Made by a program: the position numbers and the translations under genes. Below, piece after piece: positions 17,137-26,343 of a stretch of 60,486 nt of DNA. The DNA comes from CAYLMG01 sp964464635 (lineage in GTDB: Bacteria; Planctomycetota; Phycisphaerae; Sedimentisphaerales; Anaerobacaceae). The stretch's first letter is position 1; each line of letters starts with the position of its first letter. The DNA lies in NCBI GenBank assembly GCA_964464635.1, contig CAYXGT010000004.1, positions 1 through 60,486 of the forward strand, given 5' to 3'. The notes beneath the pieces are model-generated. The model saw only the letters and a program-made list of their open reading frames with translations, had not been told where the DNA came from and ran no database searches.

Positions 17137-17979
17137 ATGGAAAAGTATGTCGTAATAAACGCTGATGACTTCGGTATGATGCGGGAGGTCAACGAGGCTG
17201 TTCGCAGGGCGCATACTGAAGGAGTGCTGACGAGCGCATCGATTATGGTGAATATGGGTGCGGCTGAGGAGGCGGTGGCGATGGCGAAAGAGCTGCCGGG
17301 CCTGGGGGTGGGAGTGCATCTTAACCTGTCAAAGGCAAAGCCGATATGCAAAGAGCCGGTAGTGAAGTGTCTTTTGAACAGGGATGGGGAGTTCGGATTG
17401 TCGAAACTGAAGCTTTTTGTTTTGTCGATGTGCAGTGATGAAGTGAGAAGGGCTGCTTTAGCGGAGCTCGGTGCGCAGATACAATGGCTGGTGGATAAAG
17501 GAATACAGCCGACGCATCTGGATTCGCATTATCATATTCATAGTTTTCCGGGATTGTTTTCAATAGTGTGCAGACTGGCGTCGCGTTTTAAGATAGGTGC
17601 GATACGATGGGTGTATGAGCCGAAAAAGGTAGGAGGAAAGCCCTGGCCTATGTCGAGTGACAGAGGCAAGGGTAAGGCGAGGCTGTATCGCGCGCTGGGA
17701 AGAATAAATCGTTTTCAGAATGAAGATTTTTTGAAAAGCGGAGCATTTTTGGGGATAGCACATACGGGCAGGATAGATGTGAACTTTTTTAAGGCGGCTG
17801 CTTTGTATAATTATGCGGCGGTGACGGAAGTGATGGCTCATCCTGCGGTTAATAGCGAGAGGTTCGACAGCCAAACAGGTCTGCAAAGAGAGGCGGAGCT
17901 GAAAGGTCTTTGCGATGAGAGGGCGAAGCGGCAGTTCTCGGATTCGCAGATTAAGTTAGTTCATTACGGCCGGCTTTGA
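17137..17979 (+). CDS. YdjC/ChbG-family carbohydrate deacetylase (HpnK-like)
   Basis: 280 residues. The metal-binding start VVINADDFGMMREVNEAV (Asp-Asp pair), GVGVHLNLSKAKPI, THLDSHYHIHSFPGLF (two histidines) and EVMAHPAV are the family's conserved blocks. ChbG removes acetyl groups from chitooligosaccharides. The HpnK branch is found with hopanoid genes. The next gene is a Kdo/WaaP-type kinase, so a cell-envelope glycan or lipid substrate fits the context by inference. The start may be GTG 17134, one codon earlier. Confidence 0.88.
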   Translation: MEKYVVINADDFGMMREVNEAVRRAHTEGVLTSASIMVNMGAAEEAVAMAKELPGLGVGVHLNLSKAKPICKEPVVKCLLNRDGEFGLSKLKLFVLSMCSDEVRRAALAELGAQIQWLVDKGIQPTHLDSHYHIHSFPGLFSIVCRLASRFKIGAIRWVYEPKKVGGKPWPMSSDRGKGKARLYRALGRINRFQNEDFLKSGAFLGIAHTGRIDVNFFKAAALYNYAAVTEVMAHPAVNSERFDSQTGLQREAELKGLCDERAKRQFSDSQIKLVHYGRL

Positions 17980-17998
17980 AAGAAGAAAGGGACATAAG

Positions 17999-18799
17999 TT
18001 GGAAAGAATTGTTTTTGCAGAGGGCTGGCGGGAGGTTTTTGCTGATAGCGGGTATGAGAACTTCAACAGCTTTTTTAAATACAGCAGCGGCGAAAGGATA
18101 AATGAAAAAGGCAAGAGGAATGTTCAAAGCCTGACAATCAAAAGACAAGGAGCTGCTGCAACGGTTTTCATTAAGCGTTTTAATTATCCTCATCTCAAGG
18201 ATTTGGTCGGTTCATATTTTAGTTTTGGCAGAGTACTTTCGCAGGCTGCCGTGGAGTGGGAGAATGCGAATTTTCTTTTAAATAAAAACATAGGGACATA
18301 TAAGCCGGTCTGCTGCGGAGAAAAGACGATATTTGGACTGGAGAGGAAATCTTTTTTTGTAAGTGAAAAAATAAAAGGGCAGTGCCTTACGGATTTTGTC
18401 GGAGAGAAATGGGATAGAATAAGCCGGCAGCAAAAAGAAGATTTACTGGCTGGGCTCGGCAGGTTCGTTCGAAAGATTCACAATGCGGGGATAAATTTTC
18501 CTGATTTGTACGTCTGGCACATATATTTGAATGATAACAGGCAAAGCGACAAGTTCGATTTTTCGATTATTGACCTGCACAGGATGCAGCAAAATGTCAC
18601 TAAACGTGAAAAACAAATTCATAATCTTGGCAGGTTTAAGTACAGCATGCTGGATAAACATTTCGACGAGTCACTTTACAGGATATTTATCGAATCATAT
18701 GCGGTAGGCGGCCGGTCGGAAGATGTGGATGAGCTGGCAGCGAAGGTTATAAAATATTCACATATAAGATTGGGCAAGAGAAATCAGAAGAAGTATTAG
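17999..18799 (+). CDS. Lipopolysaccharide kinase (Kdo/WaaP)-family protein
   Basis: 266 residues from a TTG start with a GAAAGGGACA-type site. Kinase-like blocks are seen: VFIKRFNYP (ATP-site lysine), AAVEWENANFLLNKNIGT (helix C equivalent), VSEKIKGQCLTDF (hinge), FVRKIHNAGINFPDLYVWHIYL (catalytic loop with H-x-G-x4-D-L) and FSIIDLHRMQQN (metal Asp). This pattern is that of the WaaP/KdkA enzymes, which phosphorylate LPS core heptose or Kdo. It follows the deacetylase by 19 bp, suggesting an envelope operon. Its acceptor in this organism is unknown. Confidence 0.88.
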   Translation: MERIVFAEGWREVFADSGYENFNSFFKYSSGERINEKGKRNVQSLTIKRQGAAATVFIKRFNYPHLKDLVGSYFSFGRVLSQAAVEWENANFLLNKNIGTYKPVCCGEKTIFGLERKSFFVSEKIKGQCLTDFVGEKWDRISRQQKEDLLAGLGRFVRKIHNAGINFPDLYVWHIYLNDNRQSDKFDFSIIDLHRMQQNVTKREKQIHNLGRFKYSMLDKHFDESLYRIFIESYAVGGRSEDVDELAAKVIKYSHIRLGKRNQKKY

Positions 18800-18826
18800 C
18801 AGCAGCCGGATTAAGTTAACGAGAGG

Positions 18827-20182
18827 CTAAGTTGAGCCAATCAGTTTAATGATTTGTTCGAGGTCGTTTGGCACTTCAATCGGCGGGTTAGAGAATTTGC
18901 CTTCTTTGTTTTTATGGTAGTTTACGGTCAGATTGGGGTCTTTCAGCAGGTGTCCGGTGAGTACGCAGGCTACTCTTTCGTCGTTTGCGATGACACCGTC
19001 GGCAACCAGATGTTTGAGACCGGCGATGGTTGCAGCGGAGGCTGGCTCGCAGCCGAGACCGTGTTTGCCGATAACAGCCTTTGCGTCTTTTATTTCCTCG
19101 TCGGGAACGGCCATCACCAGACCGTTGCAGATGTCGATTGTTCGCAGGCATTTTTTGAGGTTTACCGGCCTTGAGATTTCGATGGCTGAGGCTATGGTGT
19201 GCGGTGAGAAATTTTTCGCGGTCAGCTCGGCATAATAATCGTCGATAATTTTCTGGTCAACAGAGCCGTTGTTCCATTTGAGCTTTTTGACATTGACAAG
19301 ATGCGTGAGTGTGTCGGCACCGGTTGAGTTGATTATTGCGATTCTTGGTATTTTTTTAATCAGGCCGAGGTCTTTGAGCTCACCGAAAGCCTTGCCGAAT
19401 GCGCTCGAGTTTCCGAGATTGCCGCCGGGGACGATAATCCAGTCGGGGACGTCCCAGTTCAGGCCTTCGATGATTCTGTACATAATGGTCTTTTGCCCCT
19501 CAAGACGGAAGGGATTGAGGGAATTTAACAGATATAATCCAAGCTCGGTGCAGACGCTTTGGACCTGTTTCATACAATCATCGAAGTCACCGAGTATCTG
19601 AAAGGTTTTTGCGCCGTAATCCATAGCCTGGCTGAGCTTTCCGAAAGCGACTCTTCCGGAGCCGATGAAGACGATGGATTTCAGGCCGCAATGATGGCCG
19701 TACAGTGTCATAGATGCAGATGTGTTTCCGGTCGATGCGCAGGCGCAGGTTTTCGCATTCGTCATCATAGCGTGACTGAAAGCCGCCGACATTCCGTTAT
19801 CTTTAAATGAGCCGGAAGGATTGAGGCCTTCGTATTCGAGGAAGAGACAGCCGGGTTTCATATTTACGTATTTTGCGACGCCGTCGTTTTGCTGCAGAAT
19901 GGTCTGGCCTTCGCCGATCGTCACCCTGTATTTGTCGTCACAGAAGTTGAGCAGCTCTCTGAATCGCCAGACGCCTGAGAAGTCGAGGGAATTATTTCTT
20001 GTGGCCCAGCGTTTCGCGAATTCATTCAATTTTTTGGGTACGCGGATTTTGTCCCAGTTATATTTAGCATCGAGCAGCTCGCCGCATTTTGGGCATTTAA
20101 AGAGGACCTGCATTACGTCGAACTCGGCGCCGCAACCGGGATTGATACACTTCTGATACGCCTTGTCAGCCTGGTTTTTCAT
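18827..20182 (-). CDS. thrC: Threonine synthase
   Basis: 451 residues. The N-terminal zinc ribbon is CINPGCGAEFDVMQVLFKCP-KCGE. The PLP lysine motif is GLNPSGSFKDNGMSAAF. It also has CASTGNTSASMTLYG and the PLP-phosphate loop IIVPGGNLGNSSAFGKAFGE. It converts O-phosphohomoserine to threonine. The late segment KHGLGCEPASAATIAGLKHL is typical of class II/TS enzymes. It is monocistronic, and other thr genes are not in the window. Confidence 0.95.
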   Translation of the reverse strand: MKNQADKAYQKCINPGCGAEFDVMQVLFKCPKCGELLDAKYNWDKIRVPKKLNEFAKRWATRNNSLDFSGVWRFRELLNFCDDKYRVTIGEGQTILQQNDGVAKYVNMKPGCLFLEYEGLNPSGSFKDNGMSAAFSHAMMTNAKTCACASTGNTSASMTLYGHHCGLKSIVFIGSGRVAFGKLSQAMDYGAKTFQILGDFDDCMKQVQSVCTELGLYLLNSLNPFRLEGQKTIMYRIIEGLNWDVPDWIIVPGGNLGNSSAFGKAFGELKDLGLIKKIPRIAIINSTGADTLTHLVNVKKLKWNNGSVDQKIIDDYYAELTAKNFSPHTIASAIEISRPVNLKKCLRTIDICNGLVMAVPDEEIKDAKAVIGKHGLGCEPASAATIAGLKHLVADGVIANDERVACVLTGHLLKDPNLTVNYHKNKEGKFSNPPIEVPNDLEQIIKLIGST

Positions 20183-20333
20183 ATGTAACTTTCGCCAATT
20201 AAAGAAGTTATCGTCTCTTTTAAATAATTCGGGTATATATCAAGCTTACTTAAATAATAGTAACCAGTTATTTTAACAGAAAATTGATTTTTGTTAAATG
20301 AAAATATGTCCGAGCCGGTATGAAATTGACAAA

Positions 20334-21095
20334 TTACATCTGCGGGATTGCCTGTGAGTTAATTTTTTGTACAAGGTCGGGCAGCTCAGAGAGGCGGTTT
20401 ACTCTGCAGGTGTCTTTGGGTTTTTTTTTGCCTTCGTTGGTATAGGCGGATTTTAGGACGGTTCTCATACCGGCTTTAAGAGCAGGTTTTATATCGGTGG
20501 AGATAAGGTCGCCCACGAAAAGGATATTTTGCGGTAGTTCGCCGATTTTCTCGGCAGCGGATTTGAAGATACGGACGTCAGGTTTTCTGAATTTGAATTG
20601 ATAAGAATACAGACGGACAGCAAAAAAGTCGAGTATGTTAAATTGGCTGAGGTGCTTTTCGAGTGAGCTGCTGTGGATGAAGGTGTTCGAAAGGATGCCG
20701 AGCTTGAGGTTAAGATTTACAAGTGTGGTGAGTGTCCGGATTATATCGGATTCAACTTTAGCGAGTTTGCTCAAAGGCTCGTACCAGAACCAGGCGAGTT
20801 GCTGCCATTGAGAGTCGCTGAGCTTTAATTTACGGTTGACTTTTTTTAAGAGGGCAAGTGCATCGAAATCTTTTTTTATTATGTTCGAGAGCACGTAATG
20901 GATTCTCATATGGAAGAGATTTTTGAAGCAGTATCGTCTGAATTTTCCAACGGGCTGGCTGAGATTTTTCAGGAATGTGTAGGAGAGCCTGGCACTTTGT
21001 CGAAACAGCCTGGCAGTGTTGACCCTGCCGAAAGTTAAAAGGGTCTCGCCAAGGTCAAAGAAAACAGCTTTTATTTTATAATCATTTTTCTGCAT
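20334..21095 (-). CDS. HAD-superfamily hydrolase
   Basis: 253 residues. HAD motifs in order: motif I AVFFDLGETLLTF (nucleophile Asp, but the usual second Asp is Glu in DLGE), motif II LGILSNTF, motif III KFRKPDVRIF, and motif IV ILFVGDLISTDIKPALKAGM. A helical C1 cap lies between I and II. The layout is that of YjjG/HAD-IA phosphatases or haloacid dehalogenase-like enzymes. Replacement of the second aspartate may alter phosphatase chemistry, so the activity is uncertain. It is monocistronic. Confidence 0.88.
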   Translation of the reverse strand: MQKNDYKIKAVFFDLGETLLTFGRVNTARLFRQSARLSYTFLKNLSQPVGKFRRYCFKNLFHMRIHYVLSNIIKKDFDALALLKKVNRKLKLSDSQWQQLAWFWYEPLSKLAKVESDIIRTLTTLVNLNLKLGILSNTFIHSSSLEKHLSQFNILDFFAVRLYSYQFKFRKPDVRIFKSAAEKIGELPQNILFVGDLISTDIKPALKAGMRTVLKSAYTNEGKKKPKDTCRVNRLSELPDLVQKINSQAIPQM

Positions 21096-21140
21096 TGTCG
21101 TAATCTTAATAAAAATGGTTTATCAGACAAGCAAAAAAGT

Positions 21141-21971
21141 GTGTATAATAAAAGTAAATTAGTGTTTGCCAGAGGGTTTGCTGGTGTTGTGAATAAATTC
21201 GATTCCGGACAAAGGGGTATCTGCTTGTCGAAGTGGATTGTATCAATTAGAGATGGAATAGGCCATCTTCTCTGGCCGGGAGTTTGTATTAACTGCGGAC
21301 AAATTATCGCTGCCGAAGAAAAGGGGCTTTGTAAGAAGTGCAGCGAGGCTCTTGTCCGGGTGAGCGGGCCCGATTACTGCAGGCGGTGCGGAAGAGATGT
21401 GAGCAGGTATGCTATGATTGAGGGGGCGTGTTCTTTGTGTGAGAAGGAGACGATTTTTTTCGATGGTATCGCCCGCAGCGGGGTTTATGAGGGCAGCCTG
21501 AGGGAGATGATACTTTCGTTTAAGAGCGGCAGGGACGAACTTTGCAAGGAGCTTGGTTTTCTGGCAAGCAGCGCTCTTGAAGGCAGCGGCTTCTTCGAGG
21601 GGATTGATTTTTTTGTTCCTGTTCCGCTGCACTGGTCTCGAAGGCTTTCGCGCGGCTATAACCAGTCTTTGATTCTGGCCAGGCAGTTAAAACACCCGTC
21701 GGCGAAGATAAATACGGAGCTTGTCCGGATTCGCCGTACGAGGACACAGGCGTCTATGGTTACAGCCGGACAGCGCCAAAAGAATGTTGCGGGAGCTTTT
21801 GCGATGCGGTCGGGACACAGGCTAAAGGGCAGCAGAGTTTGTCTTGTCGATGATATAAAGACGACAGGCGCGACACTCAACGAGTGTTCGAGGATATTGA
21901 AAGAGGCCGGTGCTTCGAAGGTTTTTGCTCTGGTTCTGGGTGTTGCGGGACAGGATGCTTTTCTGATGTAA
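21141..21971 (+). CDS. comF: ComF-family amidophosphoribosyltransferase-like protein
   Basis: Up to 276 residues. Two four-cysteine zinc units (CINCGQ...LCKKC and CRRCGRD...CSLCEK) precede a phosphoribosyltransferase fold with VCLVDDIKTTGATLNEC (PRPP loop). HWSRRLSRGYNQSLILA is the family's central motif. ComF proteins support DNA uptake and single-stranded DNA handling. The exact step is not well defined. The GTG at 21141 gives an N-terminus longer than usual; starts at GTG 21189 or TTG 21225 fit the family better. It stands alone and is divergent from the HAD gene. Confidence 0.9.
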   Translation: MYNKSKLVFARGFAGVVNKFDSGQRGICLSKWIVSIRDGIGHLLWPGVCINCGQIIAAEEKGLCKKCSEALVRVSGPDYCRRCGRDVSRYAMIEGACSLCEKETIFFDGIARSGVYEGSLREMILSFKSGRDELCKELGFLASSALEGSGFFEGIDFFVPVPLHWSRRLSRGYNQSLILARQLKHPSAKINTELVRIRRTRTQASMVTAGQRQKNVAGAFAMRSGHRLKGSRVCLVDDIKTTGATLNECSRILKEAGASKVFALVLGVAGQDAFLM

Positions 21972-22083
21972 TGTGCGATAGATAATCAGCAGCGGAGGAT
22001 GTTTTTTTATTTTCCGGCGAAAAACAAAAAAATGTTTAGTCCTTTTATATTTTTTTGCTTTTTATAGAAAATAAGCCGGCGTC

Positions 22084-22860
22084 TCAAAGATTTTCATATT
22101 TAATGATAGCTTTGTATAAGCCGTTTATTCTTTGACCGTCAACAATAATCGGGGAATAATTTTCGTTTCTTGGCTGAAGACGGACTTTGTTGTCGGGTTC
22201 GAAAAAGACTCTTTTGAAAGTGGTTTCGTGCGGAGTGGTGAATCTGACAAAGCAGTCGTCACCGTTGCTTACATCAGCGGCCGGTGAGAAGACAACAATA
22301 TCGCCTTCCTTGAATTTTGGTTCCATAGAATCGCCTACTACTCGTACGGCGAAGGAATTGGGGTCGTGCAGGTCCGGGCATCGGACGTAATCGTCTGCTA
22401 CGCCGACGGGATAGTCCAAATCATCAAAATCGTTCGGGTATCCGGCTGCGACTTTGTTTATTACAGGTACCATTCTTCCGGCAGCAAGAGCGGGGTGTTG
22501 CTGCTCAATCTTGAGGTTGCTTTCCGAAAGAAGGCTGTCGAGCTGGTCGATGTCGGTTTTTTTCTGGATAAGATTTTTAATGAACTGTCGCCATTTTTTA
22601 TTTTCAGCCTCAGCGGATTCGTAGCCGCTGCGAATGTCGGAGGGCATTTTTTCCATATGCGCGATGTGTATCAGCAGTCCCGGCTCGAAGTCGAGCAGCT
22701 TCTCGAGCTTTCTGAGCAGCTCGTCACCCGGAGGATTGTTGACCCTTCCGGTCTCGATGGTGGATAGATATGGTTTTGAGAAGCCGACTCTGCTGCTGAC
22801 TTCGTCAAGAGTCAGTTTTAGCTGTTCCCGCTTTTGCCTTATTATTTTGCCTAATGACAT
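22084..22860 (-). CDS. XRE helix-turn-helix repressor with S24 peptidase domain
   Basis: 258 residues. The N-terminal HTH (about 8-60) is IRQKREQLKLTLDEVSSRVG and FSKPYLSTIETGRV. There is a charged linker. The C-terminal LexA/CI-like S24 domain has AAGYPNDF (cleavage A-G), VVGDSMEPKFKEGDIV (Ser nucleophile) and TTFKRVFF (general-base Lys). Such proteins are repressors inactivated by RecA-stimulated self-cleavage, as in phage CI or SOS regulators. No prophage genes are next to it. A chromosomal stress regulator is possible. A GATATTTACG-type operator could not be verified. Confidence 0.9.
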   Translation of the reverse strand: MSLGKIIRQKREQLKLTLDEVSSRVGFSKPYLSTIETGRVNNPPGDELLRKLEKLLDFEPGLLIHIAHMEKMPSDIRSGYESAEAENKKWRQFIKNLIQKKTDIDQLDSLLSESNLKIEQQHPALAAGRMVPVINKVAAGYPNDFDDLDYPVGVADDYVRCPDLHDPNSFAVRVVGDSMEPKFKEGDIVVFSPAADVSNGDDCFVRFTTPHETTFKRVFFEPDNKVRLQPRNENYSPIIVDGQRINGLYKAIIKYENL

Positions 22861-22925
22861 AATATGAATTTTATCGTAAATATTTCAGATTTCAACAGTC
22901 AGTTAGGTAAGTAATTAACGAAATT

Positions 22926-23489
22926 TTATAAAAAAATCAAGTGTTTTAGCAGAATTTTCAGGCCTATAGCGATAATAACCAGTCCTCCGATTGCCTCGAT
23001 TCTGCTTTCGAAGAAGTGGCCGAGCCTGCTGCCGATAAATATTCCAATGTATGAAAGTAAAAAGGTTATCAGTCCGATAATTATCGCTGCGGTTATGACT
23101 GAAGAGGTAATGATTGAGAGTGTAAAGCCGACAGCAAGGGCATCGATACTGGTGGCGACGGAGAGGATAATCACGACGAGGAATTTAGCCGGGTCCAAGC
23201 TTTTGCCGGCAGGTTTTATTTTGAATGATTCATAAATCATTTTTATTCCGACGGCTGTTAAGAGTACGAAGGCGAGCCAATGGTCGAATGTTCGGATATA
23301 CCTGCTGACGGTCAGGGCGGCTGAGCAGCCTACCAGGGGCATTACCGCCTGGAAGATTCCAAAGAACAGGGCGATTCGAAAGGCGTATTTTATTTTTAAT
23401 TTTTTGTAGATGGTGCCGCTGGCGATGGAAACAGCAAATGCGTCCATTGCCAGCGCGAGTGCTATGATAGTGACAGTGATTAGCTCCAT
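22926..23489 (-). CDS. mntP: Manganese efflux pump MntP
   Basis: 187 residues with six membrane helices. The two diagnostic repeats with acidic residues are LALAMDAFAVSIASG (helix 1) and ATSIDALAVGFTLS (helix 4). It belongs to the MntP/YebN family of Mn2+ exporters in the inner membrane. The upstream region is short. I did not see a yybP-ykoY manganese riboswitch, which often controls mntP. Confidence 0.93.
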   Translation of the reverse strand: MELITVTIIALALAMDAFAVSIASGTIYKKLKIKYAFRIALFFGIFQAVMPLVGCSAALTVSRYIRTFDHWLAFVLLTAVGIKMIYESFKIKPAGKSLDPAKFLVVIILSVATSIDALAVGFTLSIITSSVITAAIIIGLITFLLSYIGIFIGSRLGHFFESRIEAIGGLVIIAIGLKILLKHLIFL

Positions 23490-23540
23490 AATCTAATTAA
23501 TCGTTTCGATGTCACCGGGCATAAGAAAGAGCGTTTACAT

Positions 23541-24359
23541 TTATGGTTGACATTTTTTACAGGGTTTTTTCCCGGCCTGGATGGCCTGTTCTCTGGTTTT
23601 GTACTCGATGCGGTTTTTGGGCAATATTCTATCGACCCAGGTGCAATCGGGCCTGTGGAAGACAGAGCTGTTTTTTGAGGCGATGTAAAACTGCTCGACC
23701 CTTTCTTTTTCTACAGGTGTTTTGGGTATTTCTTTCGGAATTTCAGCAGGTGTTTGCTGTTTTGCCGGCGGCTGGATGTTATTAAAATCATTGACGTCGG
23801 TCATGGGCGTTACGTAAGAGTTGGCCTGTTTGAAATCCGAGGCGAATTGCTCAATGTGCTTATTAACAAGGCTGGTCACGGATGTGAATTCTGCCTGAAG
23901 AGATTGGGCCTGTATTGTCTCCGCTGCTGTCCAGAGCTCGATTCGCAGGAAGGTCGCGAGGTTCCTTTCCAGGGTTACATCCGCGGAGAAGGAAGTTCGT
24001 ACGTAAAGAGCCGGTGGTCTCGCAGGGTTGAGAATGATTTTGTCAACGTTGATTGTGATTGTGGGGATATTCTGGTATCTGGCTGCGAAGCCTCGTTCAA
24101 TCAAAAATGCAATTCGCGGGTCGGATGCAGCGAGTCTTTGCTCGGCCATTGCGCCGAGGTCCCTGTATATCCATTCGGCTCTTCCGACAAGGGCATTTTG
24201 GTATATAACCACGACCCGAATCGCCTCGATTCCGACGAGAGCAGGATTGGGTAGTCCTGCTACCTGAGCCTGCCTTGTGCCTGCCGTATTTGAACCGAAT
24301 AGATTGTTGCAGAGAAGCGCTGTAACCAATATTGGGAGAAGTGTTTTTTTAAGTTTCAT
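23541..24359 (-). CDS. Secreted protein with Ada-type metal-binding tail
   Basis: 272 residues with a signal peptide (KKTLLPILVTALLCNNLFG). The mid-part has no known motif (AEWIYRDLGAMAEQRLAASD, with an extracellular beta/alpha character). A Pro/Lys/Glu linker leads to a C-terminal module: YIASKNSSVFHRPDCTW, then a segment ending KKPCKKCQP. Its cysteine pattern (C...C-x2-C with a preceding H-x-P-x-C) resembles the Ada zinc-binding/YIAS-type domain often found at the ends of bacterial surface proteins. The role of the main domain is unknown. A GGAGCGG site precedes the ATG. Confidence 0.8.
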   Translation of the reverse strand: MKLKKTLLPILVTALLCNNLFGSNTAGTRQAQVAGLPNPALVGIEAIRVVVIYQNALVGRAEWIYRDLGAMAEQRLAASDPRIAFLIERGFAARYQNIPTITINVDKIILNPARPPALYVRTSFSADVTLERNLATFLRIELWTAAETIQAQSLQAEFTSVTSLVNKHIEQFASDFKQANSYVTPMTDVNDFNNIQPPAKQQTPAEIPKEIPKTPVEKERVEQFYIASKNSSVFHRPDCTWVDRILPKNRIEYKTREQAIQAGKKPCKKCQP

Positions 24360-24403
24360 ATTTCACCGCTCCTTTCTGTGTATTTAAATTTATGTACGGG
24401 TAT

Positions 24404-24712
24404 TTACGCTATTAAAGCAAGGGCGTCATCGACGTTCATCCCTTTTTTTATACCGACTGTTTCGCCCTTTTGATTTACTTTTGAGATTTTTCGTTTGTTG
24501 AATCGTTCGAGGGTGCCGATAGGATTTTCCGGTGAGCTTTCGACGAGGGCGGCGGCGACGTTATATTTCTGGCAGGCGTCGATATCTATAGCCGGGCAGG
24601 CGAGGAATCCTTTTGGGCCGGCAACGAGCAGGATATTGAATTCGGACCATTTGACCTGGATGCCCTCGAGATGTCCGTTGGCGGTTTGAAATGTTTTTGT
24701 GTTAATCTGCAT
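24404..24712 (-). CDS. DUF1805 (YunC-type) protein
   Basis: 102 residues, nearly the whole length of the DUF1805 domain. Recognised segments: GHLEGIQVKWSEFNILLVAG, FLACPAIDIDACQKY and MNVDDALALI at the end. The family consists of short bacterial and archaeal proteins of unknown biochemical function. It lies 31 nt downstream of the phosphomannomutase stop, on the same strand, with AACGGAGAA before its ATG. It is thus probably the second gene of that unit. Confidence 0.88.
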   Translation of the reverse strand: MQINTKTFQTANGHLEGIQVKWSEFNILLVAGPKGFLACPAIDIDACQKYNVAAALVESSPENPIGTLERFNKRKISKVNQKGETVGIKKGMNVDDALALIA

Positions 24713-24743
24713 ATTTTATTCTCCGTTGGTTGTTAAGGCTCTG

Positions 24744-26114
24744 TCATACCGGTTTGCCGAGCAGTTCTGTTATCTCGGACAGTTTTTGCTCGAGCATCTC
24801 TTTGGTTCTTGCTTCGATGTTCAGCCGTAGCAATGGTTCGGTGTTGCTCGGCCGGCAATTAAACCACCATTCCTTGAAACGCACCGTTACTCCGTCGAGC
24901 CGGTCAACCTGGCCGCTCTTATATATATTTTCGAGCTCGTCCATCTTTGCCTGCTTATCAATGACCCTGAAGTTTATCTCACCGCTGTTAAAGTATCTTC
25001 TCAGCGGTTCGATGAGTCTGCTTACGGGCATCTCTGTCTGGCTGAGGATGTTAAGCATATGAATAAGGGTAATGACTGCGGAATCTGCGTAGAAGTTATC
25101 CTGAAAGTAGAAGTGTCCTGAGAGCTCTCCGCCGAAGATGCCGTGTGAGTCGCGGAGTGCTTTTTTCATAAAAGCGTGACCGACTCGTTCTCTTCGCGGC
25201 GTTCCGCCGTATTTCACGATTTCTTCGGAGACGACAAGGCTGCTTCTGAGGTCGTAAACGATGACGGATTTCGGTGACATTTTCAGAAAGTACGGTACCA
25301 TCAGTGCGGTGATGAGGTCGCAGCTAATGTTTGTTGCGTTTTCGTCCACCATCATCATTCTGTCGGCGTCACCGTCGAAACAGATTCCGAAGTCGCACTG
25401 GTTGTTTTTTACAGCCTGTTTAACTTCGGCGAGGTTTTCCTCTACGAGCGGGTTCGGCTCGTGTTTGAAGGTGCCGTCGTGCTCGAAATTCAGGCCGATT
25501 ATCTCGATAGGCAAATCCTTGAAGACGAACGGTATGACTTTTCCTGCCATTCCGTTTGATGCATCGACGGCGATTTTCAGTTTTCGCAGATTCGGGTTTA
25601 AGAACTTCAGGATATGTTTTTTGTAATCTTCCGTGAGGTCGAATTTTTCTACAGAGCCGGTCGGCCTGGCCTTTGTGTGCAGCAGGGCCAGGGCGATATG
25701 CTCGATGTCCCTGAGGCCGGTGTTGACGCCGATTGGTTTTGCCTGCAGGCCCGAGATTTTGAAACCGTTGTATTGTTCGGGATTATGCGAGGCAGTGACC
25801 TGGACGCCGCCGCAGGTGCCCAGATAATTGATTGCGAAATACATCTGCGGTGTGTCAATCATTCCTATATCGATTACGTTTGCTCCGGTTGAATTCATAC
25901 CTTTTGTAAGCGCATCGGCGAGCATCCTGCTGTGGCTTCTCATATCGTGACCTACGCAGATGCTGTGACAGTTTGCCATTCCTCTTTCGTAACCTGTCAG
26001 CATCGAGCGCAGAAAGCGTGCGCTTGCGTAGCCGATTTTCCAGGCGGTGTCTTCGTTTATCTGCTCGCCGAAGATGCCCCTGATATCGTATGCTTTGAAG
26101 ATTGCAGGGTCCAT
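24744..26114 (-). CDS. Phosphomannomutase/phosphoglucomutase
   Basis: 456 residues, the expected length for the alpha-D-phosphohexomutase family. The catalytic serine loop VTASHNPEQYNGFKI is at about 106-120. The metal loop CFDGDADRMMMVDE is at about 244-257. The sugar-binding motif is GIFGGELSGHFYFQD and the phosphate-binding loop RPSNTEPLLRLNIEA. It interconverts 6- and 1-phosphate forms of mannose and/or glucose, supplying GDP-mannose and UDP-glucose for envelope polysaccharides. GGAG precedes the ATG. DUF1805 follows in the same transcript. Confidence 0.95.
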   Translation of the reverse strand: MDPAIFKAYDIRGIFGEQINEDTAWKIGYASARFLRSMLTGYERGMANCHSICVGHDMRSHSRMLADALTKGMNSTGANVIDIGMIDTPQMYFAINYLGTCGGVQVTASHNPEQYNGFKISGLQAKPIGVNTGLRDIEHIALALLHTKARPTGSVEKFDLTEDYKKHILKFLNPNLRKLKIAVDASNGMAGKVIPFVFKDLPIEIIGLNFEHDGTFKHEPNPLVEENLAEVKQAVKNNQCDFGICFDGDADRMMMVDENATNISCDLITALMVPYFLKMSPKSVIVYDLRSSLVVSEEIVKYGGTPRRERVGHAFMKKALRDSHGIFGGELSGHFYFQDNFYADSAVITLIHMLNILSQTEMPVSRLIEPLRRYFNSGEINFRVIDKQAKMDELENIYKSGQVDRLDGVTVRFKEWWFNCRPSNTEPLLRLNIEARTKEMLEQKLSEITELLGKPV

Positions 26115-26343
26115 TGTTTACTCCTTTTTTTGCCGGTCAGCCTTAAGCTGACAATTAGTCCTTAAAAGTCAACGGCTGTGAACTCGATGCTGTCGTTTGT
26201 GCAGCTTATTATATATTTATATCCTTTTTTTTGTAGAAGTCAATAAAAGATAGTTTTAGCAGCAGGTAAATTGGTTTATGGGCCTGATATGTAAATATTA
26301 TTAAGGTTTTGGGCGGAGCTTGAGAAAAAATAAGGGATATTGA